Shown here one piece after another: positions 7,713 to 15,291 of a stretch of 26,733 nucleotides of DNA. Under the pieces are notes generated by a model. The model was not told the origin of the DNA, made no database searches, and saw only the letters and a list, made by a program, of their open reading frames with translations. Source of the stretch: Coriobacteriaceae bacterium (GTDB taxonomy: Bacteria > Actinomycetota > Coriobacteriia > Coriobacteriales > UMGS124). The position numbers and the translations under genes are program-made. Location: NCBI GenBank assembly GCA_019420325.1, contig JAHZHK010000031.1, positions 1-26,733 of the forward strand, written 5' to 3'. Numbering within the stretch: position 1 is the stretch's first letter; every line of letters starts with the position of its first letter.

Positions 7713-9062
7713 ATGGACGCCTTGACCCTGTCGCTTTGGAGCGTCATACCCTTTGCGGGCATGCTGCTTTCCATCGCAATCATGCCGTTGGTAATCCCAG
7801 AGTGGTACGAGAAGCACCAGCTTCTCGTCGCTGGTGGCTGGGCGTTGCTCTTCTGCATCCCGTTTGCCATCTTCCACGGCGTGCACGAGCTGACGTATGA
7901 ACTGATCGAGTCGGTCGTGCTCGACTACATACCGTTTATCGTGCTGCTCTTGGGCCTATTCGTCGTAACGGGCGGCATCGCGGTGAAGGGTCTCATCGCT
8001 GGCACCACGCGCAACAACGTCCTCATGCTCGTAGTGGGCACGCTGCTTTCCAGCTGGATCGGCACCACGGGCTCGGCCATGCTGCTCATCCGCCCGCTGC
8101 TGCGTGCCAACGAGTGGCGCAAGTACAAGGCGCACATCGTCATCTTCTTCATCTTCCTGGTCGCCAACATAGGCGGCTGCCTCACGCCCCTAGGCGACCC
8201 GCCCCTGTTCCTGGGCTACCTGCGTGGCGTACCGTTCTTCTGGACCCTGCAGCACATCTGGCCGTTGCTCATTCTCAACACGGTCATCCTGTGCGTTGTG
8301 TTTGCCCTCATCGACAACCACTATGTGCGCAAGGAGGCAGCTGAGGGCCGCAGCCCCGCCGACCTGCTCGCACCTGGCGAGAAGGCTGAGAAGCTCCACA
8401 TCGAGGGCGGCATCAACTTCCTGTACATCGGCATCATCCTCGTAGCCGTCATCCTCAACGGCGCCCTGTCCGACATCAGCCAGACGGTCCGCGTCCACCT
8501 CTACGATGACATCTACCTGGGCCTCAACTTCTTCGTGCAAATCGGCCTCATCCTGCTTGCCTGCGTGCTTTCGCTCAAGACCACGCCCAAGCACTGCCGC
8601 GAGCACAACGAGTTCGGCTACGGCCCCATCGCTGAGGTTGCCAAGCTGTTCATCGGCATCTTCATCACGATGATCCCCGCCCTCATCATCCTGCGCGCCA
8701 ACGGCGCTGCCCTGGGCATCGACAGCCCGCTCAAGTTCTTCTGGGCAACGGGCCTGCTCTCCTCGTTCCTTGACAACTCCCCCACCTACGTGGTGTTCCT
8801 CACCACCGCCGGTGCCCTGGGCGCCACGAGTGGCGTGGCCTCCACTGTTGGGTATGTCGCCACACAGGAGCTGCTCGCCATCTCGGCAGGCGCCGTCTTC
8901 ATGGGCGCCATCACCTACATTGGCAACGCCCCGAACTTCCTGGTGAAGAACATCGCCGAGATCAAGGGCACCAAGATGCCCTCCTTCTTCGGCTACATGG
9001 GCTGGTCTTTGTCCATCCTCGTGCCCCTCTTCATCCTCGACTCGGTGCTGTTCTTCCTGTAA
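7713..9062 (+). CDS. NhaD-like sodium:proton antiporter (ArsB/NhaD ion transporter superfamily)
   Basis: The 449-residue polytopic membrane protein has about 11-12 hydrophobic segments. Motifs typical of NhaD-like carriers are visible: SWIGTTGSAMLLIRPLLRAN in the first half, NIGGCLTPLGDPPLFLGYL, then LDNSPTYVVFL and IGNAPNFLVK in the second half. These resemble the paired re-entrant or broken-helix segments of the ion transporter superfamily. The likely role is Na+ extrusion in exchange for H+ at the cytoplasmic membrane, though a divalent-anion (CitM-like) substrate cannot be excluded from sequence alone. GGAGG (7700-7704) supports the ATG at 7713. It is monocistronic between two hairpins. 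Confidence 0.82.
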   Translation: MDALTLSLWSVIPFAGMLLSIAIMPLVIPEWYEKHQLLVAGGWALLFCIPFAIFHGVHELTYELIESVVLDYIPFIVLLLGLFVVTGGIAVKGLIAGTTRNNVLMLVVGTLLSSWIGTTGSAMLLIRPLLRANEWRKYKAHIVIFFIFLVANIGGCLTPLGDPPLFLGYLRGVPFFWTLQHIWPLLILNTVILCVVFALIDNHYVRKEAAEGRSPADLLAPGEKAEKLHIEGGINFLYIGIILVAVILNGALSDISQTVRVHLYDDIYLGLNFFVQIGLILLACVLSLKTTPKHCREHNEFGYGPIAEVAKLFIGIFITMIPALIILRANGAALGIDSPLKFFWATGLLSSFLDNSPTYVVFLTTAGALGATSGVASTVGYVATQELLAISAGAVFMGAITYIGNAPNFLVKNIAEIKGTKMPSFFGYMGWSLSILVPLFILDSVLFFL

Positions 9063-9082
9063 GGGCCGCACTCATAAGAGAC

Positions 9083-9127
9083 GCACAAAGGCCTCGGATC
9101 CGCATGGGTTCGAGGCCTTTCTTGTGC
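9083..9127 (+). terminator. Intrinsic terminator after the antiporter gene
   Basis: AAAGGCCTCG (9087-9096) pairs perfectly with CGAGGCCTTT (9111-9120). The stem extends as GCACAA with TTGTGC (9122-9127) around one bulged C. It lies 21 bases after the stop. Confidence 0.8.
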
Positions 9128-9204
9128 ATGACGGGTGACTGCACGGCAACAACGCCCACTCGAAGCGCCACGCTGTGATATCGTGTATCGCCGTTGTTTT
9201 CAGG

Positions 9205-9389
9205 TATCTGCAAGCGGGGACGCAACCCACATGCAGATAAATTACGCAAGCGATGTTGCGTCCTTCGCAGGCGCCGAAAACGGCGATTACATTATTGTCG
9301 GGCAGTTCGTAACCATCCTGCCTTGCGGGCGAGGCTTCCTCGTGGCTGCTCAATCAAAACTAGGGAGAGGGCGCAAGCCCGGATATATG
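9205..9389 (+). promoter_or_regulatory. Putative structured 5' leader upstream of queuosine-salvage genes
   Basis: This stretch has several overlapping inverted repeats. TATCTGCA (9205-9212) pairs with TGCAGATA (9232-9239). GGACGCAAC (9218-9226) pairs with GTTGCGTCC (9255-9263). The two helices interleave, so they form either a pseudoknot or alternatives. Further hairpins are CGCCG-AAAA-CGGCG (9272-9285), CGAGG-CTT-CCTCG near 9330-9342, and GGGC-GCAA-GCCC (9369-9380), the last just before the start codon. The arrangement would suit a riboswitch or attenuator, but no known class was recognised. No gene was found in 9128-9390. Confidence 0.4.
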
Positions 9390-9390
9390 T

Positions 9391-10092
9391 ATGGATATGG
9401 ACCGTTACAGCGTCGTGGACACCAAGCGCAAGCGCGAAATCGTGCTGCTTCGCGGCTCAGGCTGCGTGTATAAGCGCTGCACCTTCTGCGACTACCACCT
9501 CGACCGATGCGATGACGAGAACGCGAACTACGCGCTCAACGCCAGCGTGCTCGCCCAGGTGACGGGATGCTATGGCGACCTGGAGGTCATCAACTCAGGC
9601 TCGGTTTTTGAGCTGGACACGCGTACGCTCGCGCTTATCAAGCAGATTTGTGCTGAGCGCGGTATCACCACGCTGCACTTCGAGGCACACTGGCTCTACC
9701 GCAAGCGCATTGAAGCCCTGCGAGCCGAATTTGCCCCCATTGCACTCAAGATGAAGCTCGGCTTGGAGTCCTTCGATTCTGCCTTGCGCGAGGACGTGCT
9801 CAAAAAGGGCATCGCCGAAACCGATCCCGCAGCGATTGCCAAGGATTTCGACGAAGCAAATACGCTGGTGGGCATCACCGGACAGACGCGCGAGAGTCTC
9901 GAGCGCGATTTTGAGCTGGGCCTTGAGCATTTCGAACGCCTCTGTGTCAACGTCATGTGCCCCAACACGACCCCCGTCAAGCCCGACCAGGCGGTCATCG
10001 AGCTCTTCATGCGAGAGTTCTATCCCGCGCTTGAGGCAAACCCGAGGGTCGACGTGCTCGTGAACAACACAGACTTCGGCGTCGGCGCGTAA
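9391..10092 (+). CDS. Small radical SAM protein, probable queuine salvage enzyme (QueL-like)
   Basis: The 233-residue protein carries Cys25, Cys30 and Cys33 in GCVYKRCTFCDY. This is a CX4CX2C arrangement rather than the canonical CX3CX2C, with an aromatic residue before the last Cys as usual for radical SAM clusters. It continues with a TIM-barrel-like pattern: INSGSVFEL, LHFEAHWLYRKR, KLGLESFDS and VNVMCPNTTPVKPD. Radical SAM enzymes reductively cleave S-adenosylmethionine at a [4Fe-4S] cluster. The gene lies 67 bases upstream of a YhhQ/QueT-type transporter. That resembles the Clostridioides difficile queuine-salvage cluster, where the radical SAM enzyme QueL converts queuine to preQ1, so this role is inferred. 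Two in-frame ATGs (9391, 9397) are possible. The purine-rich AGGGAGAGG (9362-9370) is unusually far unless the intervening hairpin folds. Confidence 0.72.
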   Translation: MDMDRYSVVDTKRKREIVLLRGSGCVYKRCTFCDYHLDRCDDENANYALNASVLAQVTGCYGDLEVINSGSVFELDTRTLALIKQICAERGITTLHFEAHWLYRKRIEALRAEFAPIALKMKLGLESFDSALREDVLKKGIAETDPAAIAKDFDEANTLVGITGQTRESLERDFELGLEHFERLCVNVMCPNTTPVKPDQAVIELFMREFYPALEANPRVDVLVNNTDFGVGA

Positions 10093-10159
10093 GTCGCGCG
10101 TCCTCCATCCCACATATATCAACATCTTGCGCGGCCTTACCTGAAAGGCGTATTTACAT

Positions 10160-10876
10160 ATGAACGAGTTTCTTCTCATTGGATCTGTTGTCTTCATTTT
10201 CGGCATGGCACTGCTCGCCTACCGACTCTTCGGCAAAACCGGCCTGTACTGCGTCTCTGGCTTGGCCATGGTGCTCGCCAACATCGAGGCGCTCATGATG
10301 GTGCGCGCCTTTGGCATCGAGCAGACGCTGGGCAACGTGCTTTTTGCCGTGACGTTCCTCATCACCGACATCCTGAGCGAGTGCGAGGGCAAGAAAGCTG
10401 CAAATAAGGCCGTTTTCCTGGGCCTTTTCATCTCTGTTTTCTTCCTGTGCCTCAGCCAGGCCTGGCTGCTCTACACGCCCAGCGAGTCTGACTGGGTGTC
10501 GCCCGCCATCCACACCGTCTTCTCCAACACCCCGCGCATGATGCTGGCTTCCGTGGCCGTGTATGCCATCAGCCAGCTGCTCGACGTGTGGCTTTACCAC
10601 TAGCTTTGGGCCCTCACCGAGAAGCGCACCGGCAAGCGCGACAGCTTCCTGTGGCTGCGCAATAACGCCTCCACACTCACGAGCCAGCTTGTGAACACGG
10701 CCCTCTTCACCGCGTTTGCCTTCTGGGGCACCTATGAGTTCCCCACGCTCGTGTCCATTTTCGTGTCGAGTTACCTCATCTATATCGTAACCTCACTGCT
10801 CGACACCCCTGCCCTCTACCTGGCCCGTCGCATCAAGAAGGCTGGTAAGGCGGGCCTTGAAGAGACCGGCGAGTAA
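10160..10876 (+). pseudogene. yhhQ: Queuosine precursor transporter (YhhQ/QueT family) interrupted by an in-frame TAG
   Basis: Residues 1-147 run from ATG 10160 to a TAG at 10601-10603. The same frame then continues without any indel to the TAA at 10874-10876, giving 238 residues if read through, the usual length of the family. It is a six-helix membrane protein importing queuine/preQ1 across the cytoplasmic membrane. The stop falls in the loop after QLLDVWLYH, and the following residues LWALTEKRTGKR are family-like, so the interrupted codon probably was Lys (AAG to TAG). GC-rich third positions continue downstream, arguing for a recent change or a sequencing error. TAG is an ordinary terminal stop for several neighbours (for example at 2557 and 19405), so routine recoding is unlikely. 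The start has a GAAAGG site 12-13 bases upstream. Confidence 0.82.
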
Positions 10877-10920
10877 AGAAACACGCTCACAGGCATATCG
10901 GGAAGCTCCGCTGCACATTT

Positions 10921-10951
10921 GCCGCCCTCAGCACGTCAGCGCGAGGGCGGC
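10921..10951 (+). terminator. Hairpin downstream of the queuosine transporter
   Basis: GCCGCCCTC (10921-10929) pairs perfectly with GAGGGCGGC (10943-10951). No U-tract follows, and it lies 44 bases after the TAA. Confidence 0.5.
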
Positions 10952-11026
10952 GCAAGCAACCACTCGACTGCACACCAAGAGGTTGTAGGCGCACTATGCG
11001 CCGGCTCCTATGCACCAAAACTAAAA

Positions 11027-11070
11027 GAAGCCCCTGCTGCGACCCGCAAAGGGTCTACAGCAGGGGCTTC
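11027..11070. terminator. Bidirectional terminator between convergent genes
   Basis: GAAGCCCCTGCTG (11027-11039) pairs with CAGCAGGGGCTTC (11058-11070). An inner GACCC/GGGTC helix (11041-11045 with 11051-11055) closes the loop. On the minus strand the hairpin is followed by TTTTAG, so it suits the convergent S41 gene ending at 11120. Confidence 0.75.
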
Positions 11071-11119
11071 CCTGTTTTACCAAAGCAAACGCGCCATCCA
11101 AACACGGCGCACGGGTGCT

Positions 11120-12487
11120 TTACAGCTCGAGCGCTTCGCGAAGAATGACGTCTTCTTCGAGCTCGGCCTCGGTCCAAGGCACATACACGTCGGCGTCCAC
11201 ACCGCGGCCGTTGATGCCGTGGCCGGCATGCGCCTGGGGCGTCTGGGCCATGGGATACACAAAGAGCATGTCATCGTCGAAGTTGACGGTGAAGAGCTGC
11301 TGGAAATCGCTCGCTCCCCTGCTGGACCTGCCAACAATCGTGGCCTTCTCCTGACGCTGCAGCGCCTGAAGCAGCGTCTCAGCCTCGCCGGCGCAACCGT
11401 CGTCGCACAGCACGACAACGCGGCGGGGACCCTCGTCGGGCTCAACGGGCACAAGCCATTCGTCGGGCAACAGGGCCGGCTCCCACACGAAGCCCGTCTC
11501 AGCAAGCTCTTCGATGCGGTCGACCTCAGCGCGCTCCTCTTCCTCCGACCAGCCCTCCAGGCGCGACTGCTCCTCGACACTGGCTACCATGCGTTCACAG
11601 TTGCCCTTCGAGTACAGGCAGAACAGACCCATGTCACCCATGAAGTCGGCGAACGACTGAGGGGCGTCGATGAGAAACGGCAGAAGCGGCTCAACACCCT
11701 CGAAGGAGCCTCCCTTGCAATGACGTAGGTCGAGCACGAGCTTGTCGGCGCGGCGCAGCAGCCCCTCGTTCTCAAAGACCACGCCGGCAACCGCATCGGC
11801 ATCCTCGAGGGAGTCGATGCGCATGTACACGGTCTCGTCATCCTTCGGCTCGCAGTACAGCACCGGCTCCATCTCGGCCAAGGCGCGGGCATCCAAGGCG
11901 TTATGGTTGGGCTTGATGTCGAGGCGAGCACCGGTCGCCGCGCGTTCAATCTCGAGGGTCTTGGCGTAATGCAAGAAGAAGCCCCAGTCCTCGCGCTCGG
12001 GCGTCACGCCAAGCAGCGCGCGGCGACGTTCGTCGTTGCGATAGGCGTTGATAGGCTGACCGTCGATGGCAAGGATACGGTCGCCCTTGCACAGGCGGTC
12101 GTCGTCCCACACCTCATCGACAAACAGGCAGTCCTGCGCAGCCCGTGCAGAAAAACCCACGTTCCAGTCATGACGAGGGTTTGAGCCGAGTTTGATGATG
12201 CGCAAATTGGGGTCACCGGTGCATGCAAGGTAATAGCGCACCAGGCGGAGGAACTCACTGTCGCGGCGATGCGTTGCGCGCGAGCCGAGCTTGGAGACGC
12301 GCGGCCTCACGTCGGGCAGCAACGCGGCGTTTCCATCACAACCTGCGTAATCGTGCGACACGATGGACTCAATTTGGTCGAACATGTCAGAATACGAGGT
12401 CAAATGGGATAAGCCGCTCACGACACTCCAATCAACGTGGCCAACCTTGCCCACGCCGACAGGAATCGACGGAATCTCGCAAGGCAT
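11120..12487 (-). CDS. S41 family peptidase-like protein with PDZ-like domain, catalytic dyad apparently lost
   Basis: The 455-residue protein looks like a C-terminal processing protease relative: an N-terminal helical part, a PDZ-like segment (CKGDRILAIDGQPI, about 133-146), then the S41 core with VLDLRHCKGG and VVVLCDDGC. The active-site Ser position in the usual TAS-A-S-E block is Gly367 (CAGEAE). Exactly 25 residues later the position of the catalytic Lys in the usual GRKTFGKG block is Ala392 (GRSSRGAS). The 25-residue gap equals that between Ser372 and Lys397 of the Scenedesmus D1 protease. No signal peptide is seen, unlike most CtpA proteins, so it is probably cytoplasmic. The ATG at 12487 lacks a good ribosome site. 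A TACAAT box lies just upstream on the same strand. It is monocistronic. Confidence 0.78.
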   Translation of the reverse strand: MPCEIPSIPVGVGKVGHVDWSVVSGLSHLTSYSDMFDQIESIVSHDYAGCDGNAALLPDVRPRVSKLGSRATHRRDSEFLRLVRYYLACTGDPNLRIIKLGSNPRHDWNVGFSARAAQDCLFVDEVWDDDRLCKGDRILAIDGQPINAYRNDERRRALLGVTPEREDWGFFLHYAKTLEIERAATGARLDIKPNHNALDARALAEMEPVLYCEPKDDETVYMRIDSLEDADAVAGVVFENEGLLRRADKLVLDLRHCKGGSFEGVEPLLPFLIDAPQSFADFMGDMGLFCLYSKGNCERMVASVEEQSRLEGWSEEEERAEVDRIEELAETGFVWEPALLPDEWLVPVEPDEGPRRVVVLCDDGCAGEAETLLQALQRQEKATIVGRSSRGASDFQQLFTVNFDDDMLFVYPMAQTPQAHAGHGINGRGVDADVYVPWTEAELEEDVILREALEL

Positions 12488-12662
12488 CCGTCCATCGGGA
12501 CAGACTGGTTTATTGTACCTCTTCGCACGCCTGATTCATCCCCGGCGCATATACTGCGCAGGAACACCCGAATCGTGCCCGCCAAACTCCCCCACCAACA
12601 GCCGCAAACCGCCCGTTTGGGTTTTCCATCACGTAAAATACCAGTTTATCCATAGGTTTTTA

Positions 12663-12691
12663 AATCTTTTTTCCCAGATAAGCAGTATAGT
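12663..12691 (+). promoter_or_regulatory. AT-rich promoter region of the symporter gene
   Basis: 12650-12700 is much more AT-rich than its surroundings. TATAGT (12686-12691) is a fair -10 box, while the -35 at the expected distance is poor. The word TTTTCCCA occurs at 12669 and again at 12691, flanking the box. Confidence 0.3.
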
Positions 12692-12738
12692 TTTCCCATT
12701 AACGCGTGTTTTAATCAGCTTCACCCGAAAGGCAGCTT

Positions 12739-14319
12739 ATGGAATCCGGAGATTTCCTCGTACTTTTGGCGATGATCCTCTACTTCATCGTCGTGCTCAC
12801 CATCGGTTTTGTGTACTCGAAGAGGGCCAACTCTTCAACGTCCGAGTACTTCCTGGGCGGTCGTCAGATCGGCCCCTGGTTTACGGCCTTATCGGCCGAG
12901 GCTTCGGACATGAGCGGATATCTGCTCATGGGCCTGCCGGGTCTGGCTTACTTCGCCGGCTTCTCCGAGGCAGGCTGGACCGCCATCGGCCTGGCCATCG
13001 GCACCTGGCTCAACTGGAAGCTCGTGGCTCAGCGTCTGCGCCAGTACTCTGAGGCAACCGACTCCATCACCGTGTCGGGCTTCTACAACCGCCGCTTTAA
13101 GGACGACAAGAACATCATCGGCACCATTGCCGCCCTCATCACGATGCTCTTCTTCTGCGTCTACGTGGGCAGCTGCTTCGTGACTGTGGGCAAGCTCTTC
13201 CACACGCTTTTCGGCGTGGACTACGCCACCATGATGGCCCTGGGCGCCTTCATCGTCTTCCTGTACACGATGGTGGGCGGCTACCTCTCCGTGGTTGCCA
13301 CCGACTTCATGCAGGGCTGCCTCATGTTCTTCGTGCTCATCATGGTGCTCATCGGTTCCATCACCGCCGCCGGCGGCGTTGAGAACACGACAGCATTCCT
13401 CTCGGACATCCCCGGCTTCATCTCTGCCACGATGGCTTCCACGCCCGTCATTGGCGCCGACGGCATGCAGGTTGTTGAGAACGGCATGCCTGTGTTCGGC
13501 GAGCCCGTCTCGTACGGCCTTATCACCATCGTCTCCACGCTCTCCTGGGGCCTGGGCTACTTTGGCATGCCGCAGGTCCTCACCCGCTTCCTCTCCATTC
13601 GCTCGCATGAGGAAGTGCGCGCCTCGCGCATCATCGCCGTGGTCTGGGTCGTCATCTCGCTCTTTGCCGCCATCTGCATCGGTCTCATCGGCCGTGTGGT
13701 AATTCCCACCGAGTTCGTCACCGAGTCGAGCGCCGAGAACGTGCTCATCGTGCTTTCGCAGATGCTGTTGCCCGCCTTCATGTGCGGCCTTGCAGTGTCG
13801 GGCATCCTGGCCGCCTCGATGTCTTCGAGCTCTGCCTACCTGCTCATCGCCGGTTCCTCGGTGGCCGAGAACATCTTCCACGCCGTGTTCAAGAAGGACG
13901 CCACCGAGCGCCAGGTCATGATCGTGGCCCGCATCACGCTCATCTGCGTGTTCCTGTTTGGCATCTGGGTGGCATGGGACGAGAACTCCTCCATCTTCCG
14001 CGTGGTGTCCTACGCCTGGGCCGGCCTGGGTGCCGCCTTCGGCCCGCTGACGCTGTTCTCGCTGTACTGGAGGCGCACCACCAAGCAGGGCGCCGTGACT
14101 GGCATGCTCACGGGCGCCATCACTGTGCTTGTGTGGCACAACTTCATCAAGCCCCTAGGCGGCATTTTCGGCATCTACGAGCTGCTCCCCGCCTTTGTGC
14201 TGGGCTGCCTGGCCATCTTCATCGTCTCTAAGCTCACGCCCGAACCCGACGCCAGCATGCTCGAGGAGTTCGATCACTACCGCGACGAGCGCGCTCCCAA
14301 GACGGCCGAGCAGGCCTAA
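12739..14319 (+). CDS. putP: Sodium/proline-type symporter (SSS family, PutP-like)
   Basis: The 526-residue membrane protein has about 13 hydrophobic segments. The PutP-type TM2 signature SAEASDMSGYLLMGLPG contains Asp57, Ser59 and Gly60, corresponding to the Na+/proline-site residues Asp55, Ser57 and Gly58 of E. coli PutP. Residues SMSSSSAYLLIAGSSVAENI in TM9 carry the second sodium-site serines. Length is close to the PutP norm (about 500). It would import proline, or a related small solute, with Na+ across the cytoplasmic membrane. GAAAGG lies about 7 bases before the ATG. It is followed by a textbook terminator. Substrate specificity beyond the subfamily is inferred. Confidence 0.88.
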   Translation: MESGDFLVLLAMILYFIVVLTIGFVYSKRANSSTSEYFLGGRQIGPWFTALSAEASDMSGYLLMGLPGLAYFAGFSEAGWTAIGLAIGTWLNWKLVAQRLRQYSEATDSITVSGFYNRRFKDDKNIIGTIAALITMLFFCVYVGSCFVTVGKLFHTLFGVDYATMMALGAFIVFLYTMVGGYLSVVATDFMQGCLMFFVLIMVLIGSITAAGGVENTTAFLSDIPGFISATMASTPVIGADGMQVVENGMPVFGEPVSYGLITIVSTLSWGLGYFGMPQVLTRFLSIRSHEEVRASRIIAVVWVVISLFAAICIGLIGRVVIPTEFVTESSAENVLIVLSQMLLPAFMCGLAVSGILAASMSSSSAYLLIAGSSVAENIFHAVFKKDATERQVMIVARITLICVFLFGIWVAWDENSSIFRVVSYAWAGLGAAFGPLTLFSLYWRRTTKQGAVTGMLTGAITVLVWHNFIKPLGGIFGIYELLPAFVLGCLAIFIVSKLTPEPDASMLEEFDHYRDERAPKTAEQA

Positions 14320-14347
14320 GCGAGCATCGCTTCATAGCACCGCACGC

Positions 14348-14393
14348 AAGCGCGGCGGGACCCAGACGCAACCTGGGTCCCGCCGCGCTTTTT
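14348..14393 (+). terminator. Strong intrinsic terminator after the symporter gene
   Basis: AAGCGCGGCGGGACCCA (14348-14364) pairs perfectly over 17 bp with TGGGTCCCGCCGCGCTT (14374-14390). The loop is 9 bases, and a five-T run (14389-14393) overlaps the stem end. Confidence 0.92.
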
Positions 14394-14436
14394 GTATTGG
14401 GAGGTGGTTGGAGCTATTATTTTGTCTTAAAATTGC

Positions 14437-14459
14437 ATATGATTTTTAAGTCATATACT
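14437..14459 (+). promoter_or_regulatory. Promoter with palindromic operator of the Hip-like operon
   Basis: A 20-bp imperfect palindrome (14437-14456; ATATGA...TCATAT, 16 of 20 positions symmetric) overlaps a TATACT -10 box (14454-14459). It sits 20 bases before the kinase start in a local AT-rich island. The position suits autorepression by the Xre-domain protein encoded downstream, which is inference. Confidence 0.5.
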
Positions 14460-14478
14460 GTTTTACAAAGGCGGTCAC

Positions 14479-15291
14479 ATGAATGACATCACCTACAAGC
14501 TCCAAGACTTGCGCGAACTCGATTGGGTGGAGTCGGTCAACACAAGCGGCACGGGAGGCACCTTCCTCAAGGCGCGCAAAGACGCGGGCGATTCCGCTGT
14601 GTACTACAAGCTTTCCTGCTCAGACGAGTATCGCGGGATATACGGCCACGAATGCGTGAATGAAATCATTGCTTGCCGTCTTATGGACCTCCTTGGAATT
14701 GAGCATCTCACATACAGACTCATCCATGCACTTGTCAGCATTCAGGGCGTTGAATATGAAACATGGCTTGCAAAGTCCGCAAGCTTTAGGCGCGCGGGAG
14801 AAAAGAAGCAGGCACTTGATACATTCTGCTCCATCAACCACAACACCGGAGAGCTCCCGTTTGACTTCTGCCACCGCATGGGATGGGGCGATTACATCGA
14901 GCGCATGATGCTTGTCGACTACCTCATTGCCAACCGCGACCGCCACGGGGCAAACATTGAGGTATTGCGCGCCCAAGACGGCTCTGTGCGACTTGCACCG
15001 CTCTTCGACAACGGTTTGTCACTCATTTTCTCCTGTTATGGGGACGAAGAGCGCGCGGCGCGGTTTAATCCGCTTGCAGATGTCAATGCGAACAACTTTA
15101 TCGGGTCGCGCTCGCTTGAAGCTAATCTCACCCTTTTCGACGTGCATCCCGCCGTACATCCGCTTATGGAAACGGATCGAACTAAAATCCTGCGCGGCTT
15201 AGATGGGATTCTCTCGCCTGCACACCTCGACAAGATATGGCAGATGATTTGGGAAAGGTGGCTGCATTATGAGAGTCTTCGAAATCGTTGA
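14479..15291 (+). CDS. HipA-like kinase domain protein (putative toxin)
   Basis: The 270-residue protein is shorter than E. coli HipA (440) and lacks its N-terminal subdomain. It has a Gly-rich loop SGTGGTFLK (23-31), a Lys in YYKLS (44) and the HECVNEIIACRLMDLLGI helix (57-74). The HipA catalytic motif NRDRHGAN (152-159, Asp154) and metal-binding Asp177 in APLFDNG follow. HipA kinases phosphorylate aminoacyl-tRNA synthetases and arrest growth; the target here is unknown. AAGGCGG lies about 6 bases before the ATG. The next gene starts inside its 3' end (23-base overlap), so the two are co-translated. Base composition is lower in GC than neighbouring genes, suggesting acquisition. Family is fairly sure; toxicity is inferred. 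Confidence 0.8.
   Translation: MNDITYKLQDLRELDWVESVNTSGTGGTFLKARKDAGDSAVYYKLSCSDEYRGIYGHECVNEIIACRLMDLLGIEHLTYRLIHALVSIQGVEYETWLAKSASFRRAGEKKQALDTFCSINHNTGELPFDFCHRMGWGDYIERMMLVDYLIANRDRHGANIEVLRAQDGSVRLAPLFDNGLSLIFSCYGDEERAARFNPLADVNANNFIGSRSLEANLTLFDVHPAVHPLMETDRTKILRGLDGILSPAHLDKIWQMIWERWLHYESLRNR

Noticed and set aside
9328..9370. A preQ1-I-like riboswitch just upstream of the radical SAM gene (A-rich CAATCAAAACTAGG tail)
   Set aside because: The required first stem is only three base pairs (GAG/CTC) and the second helix is poor; the segment folds better as a simple CGAGG/CCTCG hairpin.
10601..10603. TAG as pyrrolysine or another recoded amino acid
   Set aside because: TAG is the terminal stop of several neighbouring genes (2557, 15872, 19405, 22756, 23484, 24608), and the site is a loop where Lys would be ordinary.
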